Of a DNA stretch of 29,353 bases, positions 1 through 5,670 are shown one piece after another. Within the stretch, counting starts at the first letter, position 1; each line of letters starts with the position of its first letter. The stretch covers positions 1 through 29,353 of the IMG/VR virus record IMGVR_UViG_3300044635_001017; one strand, given 5' to 3'. The notes beneath the pieces were generated by a model. The model was not told the DNA's origin. It ran no database searches and was given only the letters and a program-made list of their open reading frames with translations. Both the position numbers and the translations under genes were made by a program. Origin of the DNA: a virus.

Positions 1-349
1 CGAGCATCAGCATATCCATGGCCCATGTGAATGGGCGCACGGGTTGGTCAACAACAGTGAAGGCGCAGTTTTGCAGGGAGGGTAGGCCCAAATCCTTCAC
101 TGTGCGGGTGCCAAGTTGCCAAAGAAATCGCCCTGCAACAGTGCCCTTTAGCGAGTGCATATAGCCCCGCATACGCTCTTTTTCTTCTAGCGTAAAGCCG
201 ACATTAAGTTGCTTATCAGAAGCAGTGAGGACACGATTAATAGTGTCATCCCATTCTTCAGTCGCAGAGGTGGGATCGGCGTCATTTAGGCGCCTAGCAT
301 AAGTGCGCTTGTAAGTTAAATAGCCAACAGTAGACCAAGGTGTCGTCAT
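1..349 (-). CDS. nrdJ: Adenosylcobalamin-dependent ribonucleoside-triphosphate reductase, N-terminal part (class II RNR)
   Basis: Partial gene: it starts at 349 and runs off the left edge, so only about 116 residues are visible. My translation begins MTTPWSTVGYLTYKRTYARR and later reads GRFLWQLGTRTVKDLGLPS followed by LQNCAF and a VRPFTWAMDMLMLG stretch. The R-x-LW-x-x-G block, the NCAF cysteine and the following acidic/hydrophobic helix match the N-terminal region of monomeric class II reductases such as Lactobacillus RTPR, where this Cys is half of the redox pair. These enzymes reduce NTPs to dNTPs with coenzyme B12 as radical source and need no oxygen. The ribosome site is AAGGAGAATAA before ATG, inside the end of mazG. 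The B12-binding and radical parts lie outside the window, so class II rather than class I rests on the N-terminal pattern. Confidence 0.8.
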   Translation of the reverse strand, partial: MTTPWSTVGYLTYKRTYARRLNDADPTSATEEWDDTINRVLTASDKQLNVGFTLEEKERMRGYMHSLKGTVAGRFLWQLGTRTVKDLGLPSLQNCAFTVVDQPVRPFTWAMDMLML

Positions 350-358
350 TTATTCTCC

Positions 359-673
359 TTATCGGTTATCACCACTACCAGAAATAACACCGCGCTTCTT
401 GCGGCTTTCCAGCTTATCTAGGTTTGTCTGGGCAACATCGCTGAGTGTCCATCCCCAGTAGTGTGCCATGCAGGATACAAACCAAAGAATGTCACCAAGT
501 TCCTTTTTAATATGCTCTACAGGTAATTCCTCCTCATCGCGGTAGGCTTTAGCAAATAGAGAAGAAAGCTCCCCAACTTCACCTTGAATACCTGTGAGTA
601 GGTAGTAATCATCTTGTGCGCTAGGTAATGCATAATCCCACGCTAAGTTTTGGTAGTTATTAAAATCACTCAT
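359..673 (-). CDS. mazG: MazG-like nucleotide pyrophosphohydrolase
   Basis: A 104-aa all-helical MazG-type protein. The family hydrolyses nucleoside triphosphates (often non-canonical or dNTPs) to monophosphate and PPi with Mg2+. The metal-binding pattern is visible: GEVGEL (E32, E35) then KKELGD (E58, D61), the E-x2-E ... E-x2-D signature. A hydrophobic helix ILWFVSCMAHYWGW follows. The single-domain length is usual for phage versions. The start ATG overlaps the stop of the upstream 44-aa gene, and its own stop sits next to the ribosome site of the reductase gene. It therefore forms a dNTP-pool module with the reductase. The substrate (dUTP, dCTP, ppGpp or damaged nucleotides) cannot be read from sequence. 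Confidence 0.85.
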   Translation of the reverse strand: MSDFNNYQNLAWDYALPSAQDDYYLLTGIQGEVGELSSLFAKAYRDEEELPVEHIKKELGDILWFVSCMAHYWGWTLSDVAQTNLDKLESRKKRGVISGSGDNR

Positions 674-800
674 CTTTCAATACTTCTTCATCAGCTAGAA
701 ACACACGTAGGATAAGGAGGGTAATTACCACATGAAAACCATCCCCAGGAAATTCAATGCCAAGGCCAACACCTCGGACAAGTTCAAGCCCTAGTGCCAT
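666..800 (-). CDS. 44-aa hypothetical protein
   Basis: A very short gene: ATG at 800 preceded by GGAGGGTAGCA, stop TGA overlapping the mazG start (GATGAGTGA). It encodes MALGLELVRGVGLGIEFPGD followed by a hydrophobic VVITLLILRVFLA segment and an acidic tail. The hydrophobic stretch could be a weak membrane segment or an amphipathic strand. It is tightly packed between the preceding ORF, which it overlaps by 17 nt, and mazG, consistent with translational coupling. I recognise no family. The ribosome site and gap-free packing support it. Confidence 0.55.
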   Translation of the reverse strand: MALGLELVRGVGLGIEFPGDGFHVVITLLILRVFLADEEVLKDE

Positions 801-1017
801 TGCTACCCTCCCTCACTGCAATTGTCAGGCCCATGAGTTCTACTCTCATCATGTTGCGCCAGATTTCCTTGGTTTCTTCGTCAAGGGATTTCCAGATGCG
901 CGGGCCCCACTTGCCGCTTTTCGTGTAGGTTTCAACATCTTTGATGAAGAAGTAGAAGGAGGCTTCTGCCTCTTCTTCGGGGGTGGGGCTTGCATCAATG
1001 AAGCCGTCTTCGTCCAT
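784..1017 (-). CDS. 77-aa hypothetical protein overlapping the HNH gene out of frame
   Basis: Reads MDEDGFIDASPTPEEEAEAS, then a well-mixed KDVETYTKSGKWGPR and EETKEIWRNMMRVELMG. It looks like real protein and is more balanced than the Pro/Lys/Ser-rich product of the HNH frame on the same DNA. The start at 1017 has AAGGAGAACGT directly upstream. A second in-frame ATG at 1143 with AAGGAGAAATCATT would give 119 aa. Both starts lie inside the HNH gene in another frame. Either the HNH reading frame runs on over this gene as a long overlap, or an old frameshift changed the HNH tail. No function recognised. Confidence 0.6.
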   Translation of the reverse strand: MDEDGFIDASPTPEEEAEASFYFFIKDVETYTKSGKWGPRIWKSLDEETKEIWRNMMRVELMGLTIAVREGSNGTRA

Positions 1018-1475
1018 ACGTTCTCCTTCTGGTGGTTGCCAACTTTCGCACTCACAGACATATCTTCCTTCGGAATGACTGCTACTTCTGTCAAATCCGT
1101 GAGGGGCTCTTGAATCTTCCTTACACGAGATTTCTTCTCGCATAATGATTTCTCCTTGTGACAGGGGGTACACAATGTTTGCAGGTTTTCTACAGAGCAA
1201 AACAACCTACTAATAAATTCATCCCAGGTGGTGAAGCCCACGGCAGGGTCCACTACAGGGGCAATGTGGTCAATTTGAACATCCTTACTAGTAAATTCCA
1301 AGGAACACGAGGCACAGCGATAGTGCGCCGCTTCCCTACCACTCTTGCCTTTCTTCTTCCCTACAAAAGAGTTTTTAAGGCAGGCCCACTTTGGCGGGTA
1401 TCTACGCATCCCACTCCGTAGGGTTGAAGTGATAAAAGCGTTGTAACGCCCTTCTGTCCATCCTTCAACTGGCAT
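849..1475 (-). CDS. HNH endonuclease
   Basis: A 208-aa protein. The N-terminal half is a clear HNH nuclease with a zinc ribbon: HYRCASCSLEF, DVQIDHIAPV (the catalytic D-H), then SVENLQTLCTPCHKEKS (N, and the second C-x2-C with final H). This matches free-standing phage HNH enzymes that nick or cut DNA and often spread by homing. The start chosen is ATG at 1475, overlapping the upstream TGA (TGATG); an in-frame GTG lies at 1478. From about residue 125 the product becomes low-complexity Lys/Pro/Ser and overlaps the next gene in another frame, so the functional protein may be only the first 130 or so residues. The target site is unknown. Confidence 0.8.
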   Translation of the reverse strand: MPVEGWTEGRYNAFITSTLRSGMRRYPPKWACLKNSFVGKKKGKSGREAAHYRCASCSLEFTSKDVQIDHIAPVVDPAVGFTTWDEFISRLFCSVENLQTLCTPCHKEKSLCEKKSRVRKIQEPLTDLTEVAVIPKEDMSVSAKVGNHQKENVWTKTASLMQAPPPKKRQKPPSTSSSKMLKPTRKAASGARASGNPLTKKPRKSGAT

Positions 1476-1672
1476 CACACAGATTTCCTGCTAACCTCAT
1501 TAGCACGGCACTCTAGTGCAAGGCGCCGGTCTAGGTAGAGGTTGCTTTCCTTGCACTCATTCACAATGAGTTGCTGCCGCTGGATGCCACCGAGGAAATG
1601 CCCCACAAAGAATGAGGCAATGCTGCACACTACAAAGGTGGTAATGACAACGACAGTTTCAAACTTATTCAT
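1475..1672 (-). CDS. 65-aa single-pass membrane protein
   Basis: Begins MNKFETVVVITTFVVCSIAS and continues FFVGHFLGG, a good transmembrane segment at residues 6-29. A short soluble part with two Cys and many charges follows (QRQQLIVNECKESNLYLDRR). The topology is probably N-in with the C-terminal part in the periplasm, as in small phage membrane or spanin-like proteins, but there is no proline-rich or long coiled-coil region to support Rz. The ribosome site is AGGAGAACCAC before ATG. Its stop overlaps the HNH start. Function not recognised. Confidence 0.65.
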   Translation of the reverse strand: MNKFETVVVITTFVVCSIASFFVGHFLGGIQRQQLIVNECKESNLYLDRRLALECRANEVSRKSV

Positions 1673-1729
1673 GTGGTTCTCCTAAGGTTCCACAGCTATT
1701 AATGAGGGTAACACTAATTGGTGCTGTCT

Positions 1730-1972
1730 TCATTTCTTATACACCTTCTCTTTAATGTCTGTTAAAGCCCCGATGAGGTAGTCCAAATCTTCTTCTCTGA
1801 CATACCAACCCGACCGATCCGGTTGGGCAGTTTCACCGGGGCCGAAGAATAGCTGAGCATATCCCATATCGTCCTGAACTAGCGTGCAGGTTAGGACGGC
1901 ATCACTAGGTGTTTGTAAGCTGTATATGCCATCGCTATCTTTTACCCATTCAAAAGTGGTTTTTGTCGTCAT
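1730..1972 (-). CDS. 80-aa hypothetical protein, member of the small beta/helix paralog family
   Basis: The product has a beta-rich N-terminal part (TFEWVKDSDGIYSLQTP, AVLTCTLVQ, YAQLFFGPG) and ends in a helix WYVREEDLDYLIGALTDIKE plus KVYKK. That C-terminal block is shared with the protein at 2273-2488 (WYV...LDELVDALTHLREEVYGK), so the two are paralogs. They resemble in layout the three small proteins at 11646-12343. An ATG at 1978 also opens the frame, but AAGGA is only 2 nt from it and 8 nt from the ATG at 1972, so I chose 1972. No known domain recognised. The fold, strands followed by one C-terminal helix, is an inference. Confidence 0.7.
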   Translation of the reverse strand: MTTKTTFEWVKDSDGIYSLQTPSDAVLTCTLVQDDMGYAQLFFGPGETAQPDRSGWYVREEDLDYLIGALTDIKEKVYKK

Positions 1973-2117
1973 AAACATATTCCTTAATGGATTCCAAGCT
2001 CTCTCTATCTTTAGCCCTGTTAAGGGCCTTTCGCTTAATGGCCCTTCCCCTTTCTAGAAGGTCACTCTTCTTCAACGGAATAGCCCCGCCATGCGTCTTC
2101 TTCTTCGTCTTGCCCAT
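1950..2117 (-). CDS. 55-aa lysine/arginine-rich protein in an overlapping frame
   Basis: A small ORF hidden between two others: MGKTKKKTHGGAIPLKKSDL, then LERGRAIKRKALNRAKDRES and a SIKEYVYDD end. It is strongly basic and helical. It overlaps the upstream gene by 56 nt and the downstream gene by 23 nt, each in another frame. GGGGAAG lies just upstream, and an adjacent in-frame ATG at 2120 is an alternative start. Without it there would be an 89-nt gap in an otherwise gapless operon. It could bind nucleic acid, but that rests only on its charge. The hairpin AAGGGCC/GGCCCTT seen in this stretch is then part of coding DNA. Confidence 0.55.
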   Translation of the reverse strand: MGKTKKKTHGGAIPLKKSDLLERGRAIKRKALNRAKDRESLESIKEYVYDDKNHF

Positions 2118-2295
2118 CATCTTCCCCGTCTGGAAACACCTTGTTAAACTTTTTCACTAATGCATCAGGGAAACATTTTATCATATCTTCCAAGGTAATG
2201 TCAAACATTACACAAAATCCATCAATGCTGTCAATGTTCTCTTCAGCCCACTCCCTAACGGCAAGCAGCTTCTCATGGTAGGTTTCGTTTGCCAT
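2062..2295 (-). CDS. 77-aa acidic hypothetical protein
   Basis: Reads MANETYHEKLLAVREWAEEN, a central helical part (FCVMFDITLEDMIKCFPDAL), then a very acidic tail GEDDGQDEEEDAWRGYSVEEE. The ATG at 2295 has AGGAAG upstream and overlaps the previous gene by 23 nt. Acidic tails of this kind are common in phage SSB-like, DNA-mimic or interaction proteins, but no motif identifies this one. The tail-encoding DNA also encodes the lysine-rich start of the overlapping 55-aa protein in the +1 frame, which is why one product is acidic and the other basic. Confidence 0.7.
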   Translation of the reverse strand: MANETYHEKLLAVREWAEENIDSIDGFCVMFDITLEDMIKCFPDALVKKFNKVFPDGEDDGQDEEEDAWRGYSVEEE

Positions 2296-2488
2296 ATACT
2301 TCCTCTCTTAAATGGGTGAGGGCATCTACTAATTCATCAAGGCATGTTTTGGTCACGTACCAATGGCCTTCAGTAGTTATGTGGGCTACTTTACCATTAA
2401 ATTTTATATGCAATTGTGCAGAGGCGGATGTGATGTATATCCACTCCCGAGGACTCATCTTCCTCCAAGTTCCTGTTTCAGTAGCCAT
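2273..2488 (-). CDS. 71-aa hypothetical protein, paralog of the 1730-1972 product
   Basis: Short beta strands (REWIYITSASAQLHIKF, KVAHITTEG) are followed by WYVTKTCLDELVDALTHLRE and EVYGKRNLP. The C-terminal 30 residues align with the product at 1730-1972 at the Trp-Tyr-Val, Leu-Asp, Ala-Leu-Thr and Glu-x-Val-Tyr positions. GAGGAAATT precedes ATG at 2488. The gene overlaps the next one by 23 nt. Duplicated small proteins in a phage early operon are often host-takeover or anti-defence factors, but nothing here shows that directly. Confidence 0.7.
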   Translation of the reverse strand: MATETGTWRKMSPREWIYITSASAQLHIKFNGKVAHITTEGHWYVTKTCLDELVDALTHLREEVYGKRNLP

Positions 2489-2502
2489 AATTTCCTCGCT
2501 TT

Positions 2503-3267
2503 TTACCGCCCATGCTTTTTACGTAGGAAGTCAATACTAATAAAACTTTCATCGAAATGACCATCTTGCACTTCGTGGAGCATAACTAACCCTCGCCAAT
2601 ACCTGTTGCTTGTTACGTCCATATAACTTTCATCGTGCAAATAAAACGAACCGGCGATAATACAGGTAATTGAACTACCATCGGCTCTCCGCCCGTAAGC
2701 TACCTGACGGCCTTGTTGATGGCCTACAACACAGCTTTGATGGCACTTAGATACCAAGGTAGCTGCGCTACCTGCTGGCCGACCCATAAGGCCCACTGGC
2801 ATGTAATGGTTAAACACCACACCTTCAATGGTGACAGGAGTGAGGAAAGGGTAGGTTTCCCAATGATCTTCATACCGTAGGTCTTTGGTTGAGACGGTGC
2901 CCTCTAGGATGGGTAGGTTGTTAATGGCTCTGTCAATGCGATTCTCGTGATTACCAAGTAACATCACCTTGCGAGGTTTGTACACCTTCTCCTTGCTCTT
3001 CTTCTGCTGCGCTTGCAGTTCTAGCAAAGGGCCTAGCAGCTTTGCCATGCCCTCATGCGCTGCTTCAATGTCATCTTTATAGCGAAGCCCCTCGAAGTGT
3101 TTGCTACCTGCCTTGTCATGAGTGGATAGGGAGGGCATATCAGCAAAATCCCCTAAATTCACTATGACATCAGGCTTCTTATCTACAATGTATTTCCCTG
3201 CCCACTCAAGGTGGTCAAGGGGCACTCCCTTTCTAACCTGTGCGTCAGGTATGACTAATAGCTTCAT
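2503..3267 (-). CDS. Calcineurin-like metallophosphoesterase
   Basis: A 254-aa protein with the metallophosphoesterase core: PDAQ near the N-terminus (D8, with Gln where many members have His), VNLGDFAD (G39-D40), LLGNHENR (N106-H107), then FNHYMP (H154) and VVGHQQG (H183). These residues bind two metal ions and activate water for phosphoester hydrolysis. Phage members near DNA polymerase genes are thought to act on nucleic acids or nucleotides, but the substrate is not defined by sequence. The length is usual for a single-domain enzyme. The start overlaps the preceding stop as ATGA with only a weak ribosome site, suggesting coupled translation. It lies in the replication operon downstream of exonuclease and polymerase. 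Confidence 0.85.
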   Translation of the reverse strand: MKLLVIPDAQVRKGVPLDHLEWAGKYIVDKKPDVIVNLGDFADMPSLSTHDKAGSKHFEGLRYKDDIEAAHEGMAKLLGPLLELQAQQKKSKEKVYKPRKVMLLGNHENRIDRAINNLPILEGTVSTKDLRYEDHWETYPFLTPVTIEGVVFNHYMPVGLMGRPAGSAATLVSKCHQSCVVGHQQGRQVAYGRRADGSSITCIIAGSFYLHDESYMDVTSNRYWRGLVMLHEVQDGHFDESFISIDFLRKKHGR

Positions 3268-3527
3268 AGGTTAAGTTCTTGACCAATGGCAGAGATTTCT
3301 TCCAATGCTTTCTCACTCTTCAGCCGCTGCTTTAGTGGGGTGGCATTGTACCAGTCATGCACCCTCTCTATGCTACGCAGTAGCTTATCTACCTTTTTCT
3401 TTTCTTCTTCTTTGTCCATTGAGAAGATGGGAATATTGCAAGGATTCTCCTGCACATTACGGTAGGTATTTAACAGTGACTCGGCAACAACTTTATCTAC
3501 TGCATCATCATCTATTTCAATAAGCAT
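3264..3527 (-). CDS. 87-aa hypothetical helical protein
   Basis: An acidic, mostly helical protein: MLIEIDDDAVDKVVAESLLN, a KEEEKKKVDKLLRSIERVHDWY middle with coiled-coil character, and a C-terminal KALEEISAIGQELNL helix. AAGGAGTATTAAT before ATG is a strong ribosome site. The stop overlaps the start of the phosphoesterase gene (ATGA), so the two are probably made together. No catalytic motif or known family is seen. Confidence 0.75.
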   Translation of the reverse strand: MLIEIDDDAVDKVVAESLLNTYRNVQENPCNIPIFSMDKEEEKKKVDKLLRSIERVHDWYNATPLKQRLKSEKALEEISAIGQELNL

Positions 3528-3566
3528 ATTAATACTCCTTAATGTTAGCTCGAACGTTAGGCGCTT

Positions 3567-3776
3567 TCAGGTGCGCCGCGTGTAGATCGCCGCGACGATG
3601 GCAGACACTCCGCCCATTGCAGCGGCTTGCCACCACTCAATCAGGCCCGGGTGCATCGTGCGCAGCGTCACCCACACGCAAACCACGGCGGCGGTGTATT
3701 GCACAGCCACAAGCGCTCGCAACGCCCAATCGCTACGGCTACGCGCGCCTAACACCTCGCTCAAGTCAGTCTTCAT
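3567..3776 (-). CDS. 69-aa two-helix membrane protein (holin-like, GC-rich)
   Basis: After a short charged start (MKTDLSEVLGARSRSDWALR) come two hydrophobic segments, ALVAVQYTAAVVCVWVTL and WWQAAAMGGVSAIVAAIY, and a basic end TRRT. Two membrane spans with a charged tail fit a small holin or other membrane effector; no lysis enzyme is adjacent, so the role is open. The frame also opens at a GTG at 3782, and neither start has a convincing ribosome site. Codon use is visibly richer in G+C at third positions than in the surrounding replication genes, as for the gene at 3990-4328. This suggests recent acquisition. Confidence 0.65.
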   Translation of the reverse strand: MKTDLSEVLGARSRSDWALRALVAVQYTAAVVCVWVTLRTMHPGLIEWWQAAAMGGVSAIVAAIYTRRT

Positions 3777-3793
3777 TTCCACACTCGCTCTTG

Positions 3794-3937
3794 TCAGTAA
3801 GTTTCTCCTTCTTCTTCTAAGGAGGTTGTGTAGTCTTCACTTTCACAAATACTCTTGTACAGTTGTGCTAGGGCAAACTCCCCCTCGGCATAGTAGTAGC
3901 GATAGGATTCTTCTGGTGTCATATTTCGGGGTGTCAT
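3794..3937 (-). CDS. 47-aa acidic hypothetical protein
   Basis: A short gene with a near-ideal ribosome site, AAGGAGATCAA before ATG at 3937. It encodes MTPRNMTPEESYRYYYAEGE, then FALAQLYKSICESED and an acidic end EEEGETY. It is aromatic-rich and acidic, with no membrane segment or known motif. It sits between two GC-rich genes but has the AT-richer codon use of the core operon, so it is probably an original resident. Confidence 0.65.
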   Translation of the reverse strand: MTPRNMTPEESYRYYYAEGEFALAQLYKSICESEDYTTSLEEEGETY

Positions 3938-3989
3938 TTGATCTCCTTATTAAAATGAAATCACCTTGCGAGGTTTGGCTATAGCTCAG

Positions 3990-4328
3990 TTAGGCCCCGA
4001 ACTTCAGGCCGTGCTGGCGCTGCCAGACTTCCATATCTTCGGTGTGCCAGCCATGCAGCTCAATGCGCTTGCCGGCGATGGTGCCGCTCGCCAGCAGCCG
4101 CGGGGTCGGCAGGCGCGGCAGCGCGGCATGCATGGCCCGCAGGCGCTCAATTTCTCGCTCGGCCTTGATGAGTTCGTCGCGCTCGTTGCAGTCGCTGCCG
4201 CAAGTGGGGCACGCTTCGGCGTTGCGCTCAGCCTTAAACAGCAGCACAGAAAGCTCGTGGCTAAGCCCTGCGGCATCTGCGCAGGCGCGTAGCTCTTGCA
4301 ACTCCTGGTCTGTAAGTGGTGTGGTCAT
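3990..4328 (-). CDS. 112-aa hypothetical protein with Cys pair and coiled coil (GC-rich)
   Basis: Starts MTTPLTDQELQELRACADAA and contains EACPTCGSDCNERDEL (a C-x2-C plus a third Cys, possibly a metal site or redox pair). A charged helix IKAEREIERLRAMHAALPR follows, then a C-terminal GTIAGKRIELHGWHTEDME region. AGGAGATTGT before ATG is a good ribosome site, and ATG overlaps the exonuclease stop as ATGA. G+C-rich third codon positions set it apart from its neighbours. It resembles accessory phage/prophage proteins of proteobacteria in style, but I cannot name a family. Confidence 0.7.
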   Translation of the reverse strand: MTTPLTDQELQELRACADAAGLSHELSVLLFKAERNAEACPTCGSDCNERDELIKAEREIERLRAMHAALPRLPTPRLLASGTIAGKRIELHGWHTEDMEVWQRQHGLKFGA

Positions 4329-5146
4329 ACAATCTCCTGCACTCGTGGAACATCTACAATTTTAACTAAGAACACCGGGCCTGTCGAGTAGTTAAACACC
4401 CGCATATCAGGCCAACACTCCTTCTTGAAGCCGCAATAGGAGCACGTTGTACACAACTTCATATTCTTACTAGTATTACTCTGTGGCACCAGCCCTAAGC
4501 GAGGTAGCGTATTCTCTGTCAACTCTACAGCTTCCGTGGCAGCATGCGCCTGCTCTGCGAAGTGCACCTTATCCACTTCAATGGGGAAGTAGGCAATGTG
4601 CCCTAGCTCCTTCTGTATTGTAAGAAAACCAGCAGCACTACTATCAGTAGCAACAGCATAGCCACTTAGCTGATGCTTGTACCCAAATGGATCATCCTTC
4701 AACCCCTCTTCAAACTTGCGAATGCCGTTCTTTGTTGTACTCTTTACATCAACACAAACACCGTCAATGAAAGCATCAAGGCGGCCAGAAATAGTCCAGC
4801 CATTGCCGACATTATAAATGACCCTCTCTTGCTCTCTTTGTACATCATGGCCGCTCGCTTTAGTGAGAGATAGAACAAGAGACTCCAACATATCGCCATA
4901 TAGAAACTTAATTCGGAGATTCCCATCAACCTCCTCCTTATTAGTGGGGGTGTTTACCTCATACCAGAGTTGTCGGAGACAGGGCTTGCCAATTTCAGAA
5001 AAGGATAGGTGCTTCTCCTTCCGCACCCAAGGCTCACCCCACCACTTGCTGTAGTCGGTAGAGAATGAGAAGGTGTCACCAAAAGGGGCCGAAGCCCCGG
5101 AAGCCACCTTGTAGATGTCATCTACGAGAGTCTCGATGGATTTCAC
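4325..5146 (-). CDS. Cas4/RecB-like PD-(D/E)XK exonuclease with Fe-S cluster
   Basis: A 273-aa nuclease of the Cas4/AddB-type family. Visible elements are SEIGKPCLRQLWYE (C56), the active site GRLDAFIDGVCVDVKS (D124, D133, K135), KHQLSGYA (the QxxxY helix, Q159-Y163), and LCTTCSYCGFKKECWP, in which C235-x2-C238-x5-C244 plus C56 give the four Cys ligands of a 4Fe-4S cluster. Family members are ssDNA-directed exonucleases used in end resection and recombination. Placed between SSB and phosphoesterase downstream of the polymerase, it likely replaces the T7-type exonuclease in DNA degradation, recombination or concatemer processing. The start is GTG at 5146 (AAGGGTGATGA upstream), overlapping the SSB stop as GTGA. 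Confidence 0.85.
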   Translation of the reverse strand: MKSIETLVDDIYKVASGASAPFGDTFSFSTDYSKWWGEPWVRKEKHLSFSEIGKPCLRQLWYEVNTPTNKEEVDGNLRIKFLYGDMLESLVLSLTKASGHDVQREQERVIYNVGNGWTISGRLDAFIDGVCVDVKSTTKNGIRKFEEGLKDDPFGYKHQLSGYAVATDSSAAGFLTIQKELGHIAYFPIEVDKVHFAEQAHAATEAVELTENTLPRLGLVPQSNTSKNMKLCTTCSYCGFKKECWPDMRVFNYSTGPVFLVKIVDVPRVQEIV

Positions 5147-5667
5147 TCATCACCCTTCTCGGCAGCGCGGCGTTCCGCATCACCCGCACTATATTCTTCA
5201 AACTCACGGGCAATTAAAAGGACACTCTCAATAAGCTCACTACTGGTCATCTTGATAATGGTATCCCCATCTGTGCTATCCGTAAATAGCTTTACAGCGT
5301 TGGTGAGGCTATTCTGCCGAATGATGGCACGGTCGCCATGCAGTAGGGGAATGGGGAAGGGACGGCTAGGGGGGCCATAGCTCCGACCTGCCGCCGCTGG
5401 TGCAGAAGGTCCGTCATTGGTCGGGGAGGGCGCTGCGGCTGGTACTCCAGGCGCTCCCTTGGCGATGACACGCACAGTGCCCTTCTCCACATCCTTACCA
5501 TAGCTGCCCTCAGTGAACGTAAACTCAATGGTGTCACCCACCTTAAAGGCGGGTTTGTTGAAGCCAAGGTTGAACCTTTCACCATTTGCCATGAAGGTGT
5601 AGGACAGCTTTTCGCCAAACTTCGTGTTAACCTTGCGGTCGTTGATAGCGGTAACAGTGTAGCTCAT
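5143..5667 (-). CDS. ssb: Probable single-stranded DNA-binding protein (OB-fold)
   Basis: A 174-aa protein in three parts. Residues 1-70 are beta-rich (YTVTAINDRKVNTKFGEKLS, RFNLGFNKPAFKVGDTIEFTF), as expected of an OB fold. About 72-105 is a flexible Pro/Ala/Gly linker. The C-terminal part has DRAIIRQNSLTNAVKLF and ends in an acidic EYSAGDAERRAAEKGDE tail. The IIRQNxLTNAV block occurs in phage SSB-type proteins beside polymerases and nucleases, and an acidic tail is typical for recruiting replication partners. The gene lies directly between DNA polymerase and the Cas4-like exonuclease. The ribosome site is GGAATAACCT. SSB is inferred from layout and position, not from a diagnostic motif. Confidence 0.65.
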   Translation of the reverse strand: MSYTVTAINDRKVNTKFGEKLSYTFMANGERFNLGFNKPAFKVGDTIEFTFTEGSYGKDVEKGTVRVIAKGAPGVPAAAPSPTNDGPSAPAAAGRSYGPPSRPFPIPLLHGDRAIIRQNSLTNAVKLFTDSTDGDTIIKMTSSELIESVLLIAREFEEYSAGDAERRAAEKGDE

Positions 5668-5670
5668 AGG

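Noticed and set aside
757-1421. Plus-strand open frames over the HNH region
   Set aside because: Opposite to the operon, no ribosome sites, and mirror well-supported minus-strand genes.
1665-1733. 22-codon minus-strand ORF (MKTAPISVTLINSC...) between two small genes
   Set aside because: It fills the gap and has AAGGTG upstream, but it is too short and featureless to separate from chance.
3977-3994. GGCTATAGCTCAGTTAGG, resembling the 5' part and D-arm of a tRNA
   Set aside because: No anticodon or T-arm consensus and no matching acceptor strand follow; it overlaps the end of a coding gene on the other strand. At most a tRNA fragment or chance match.
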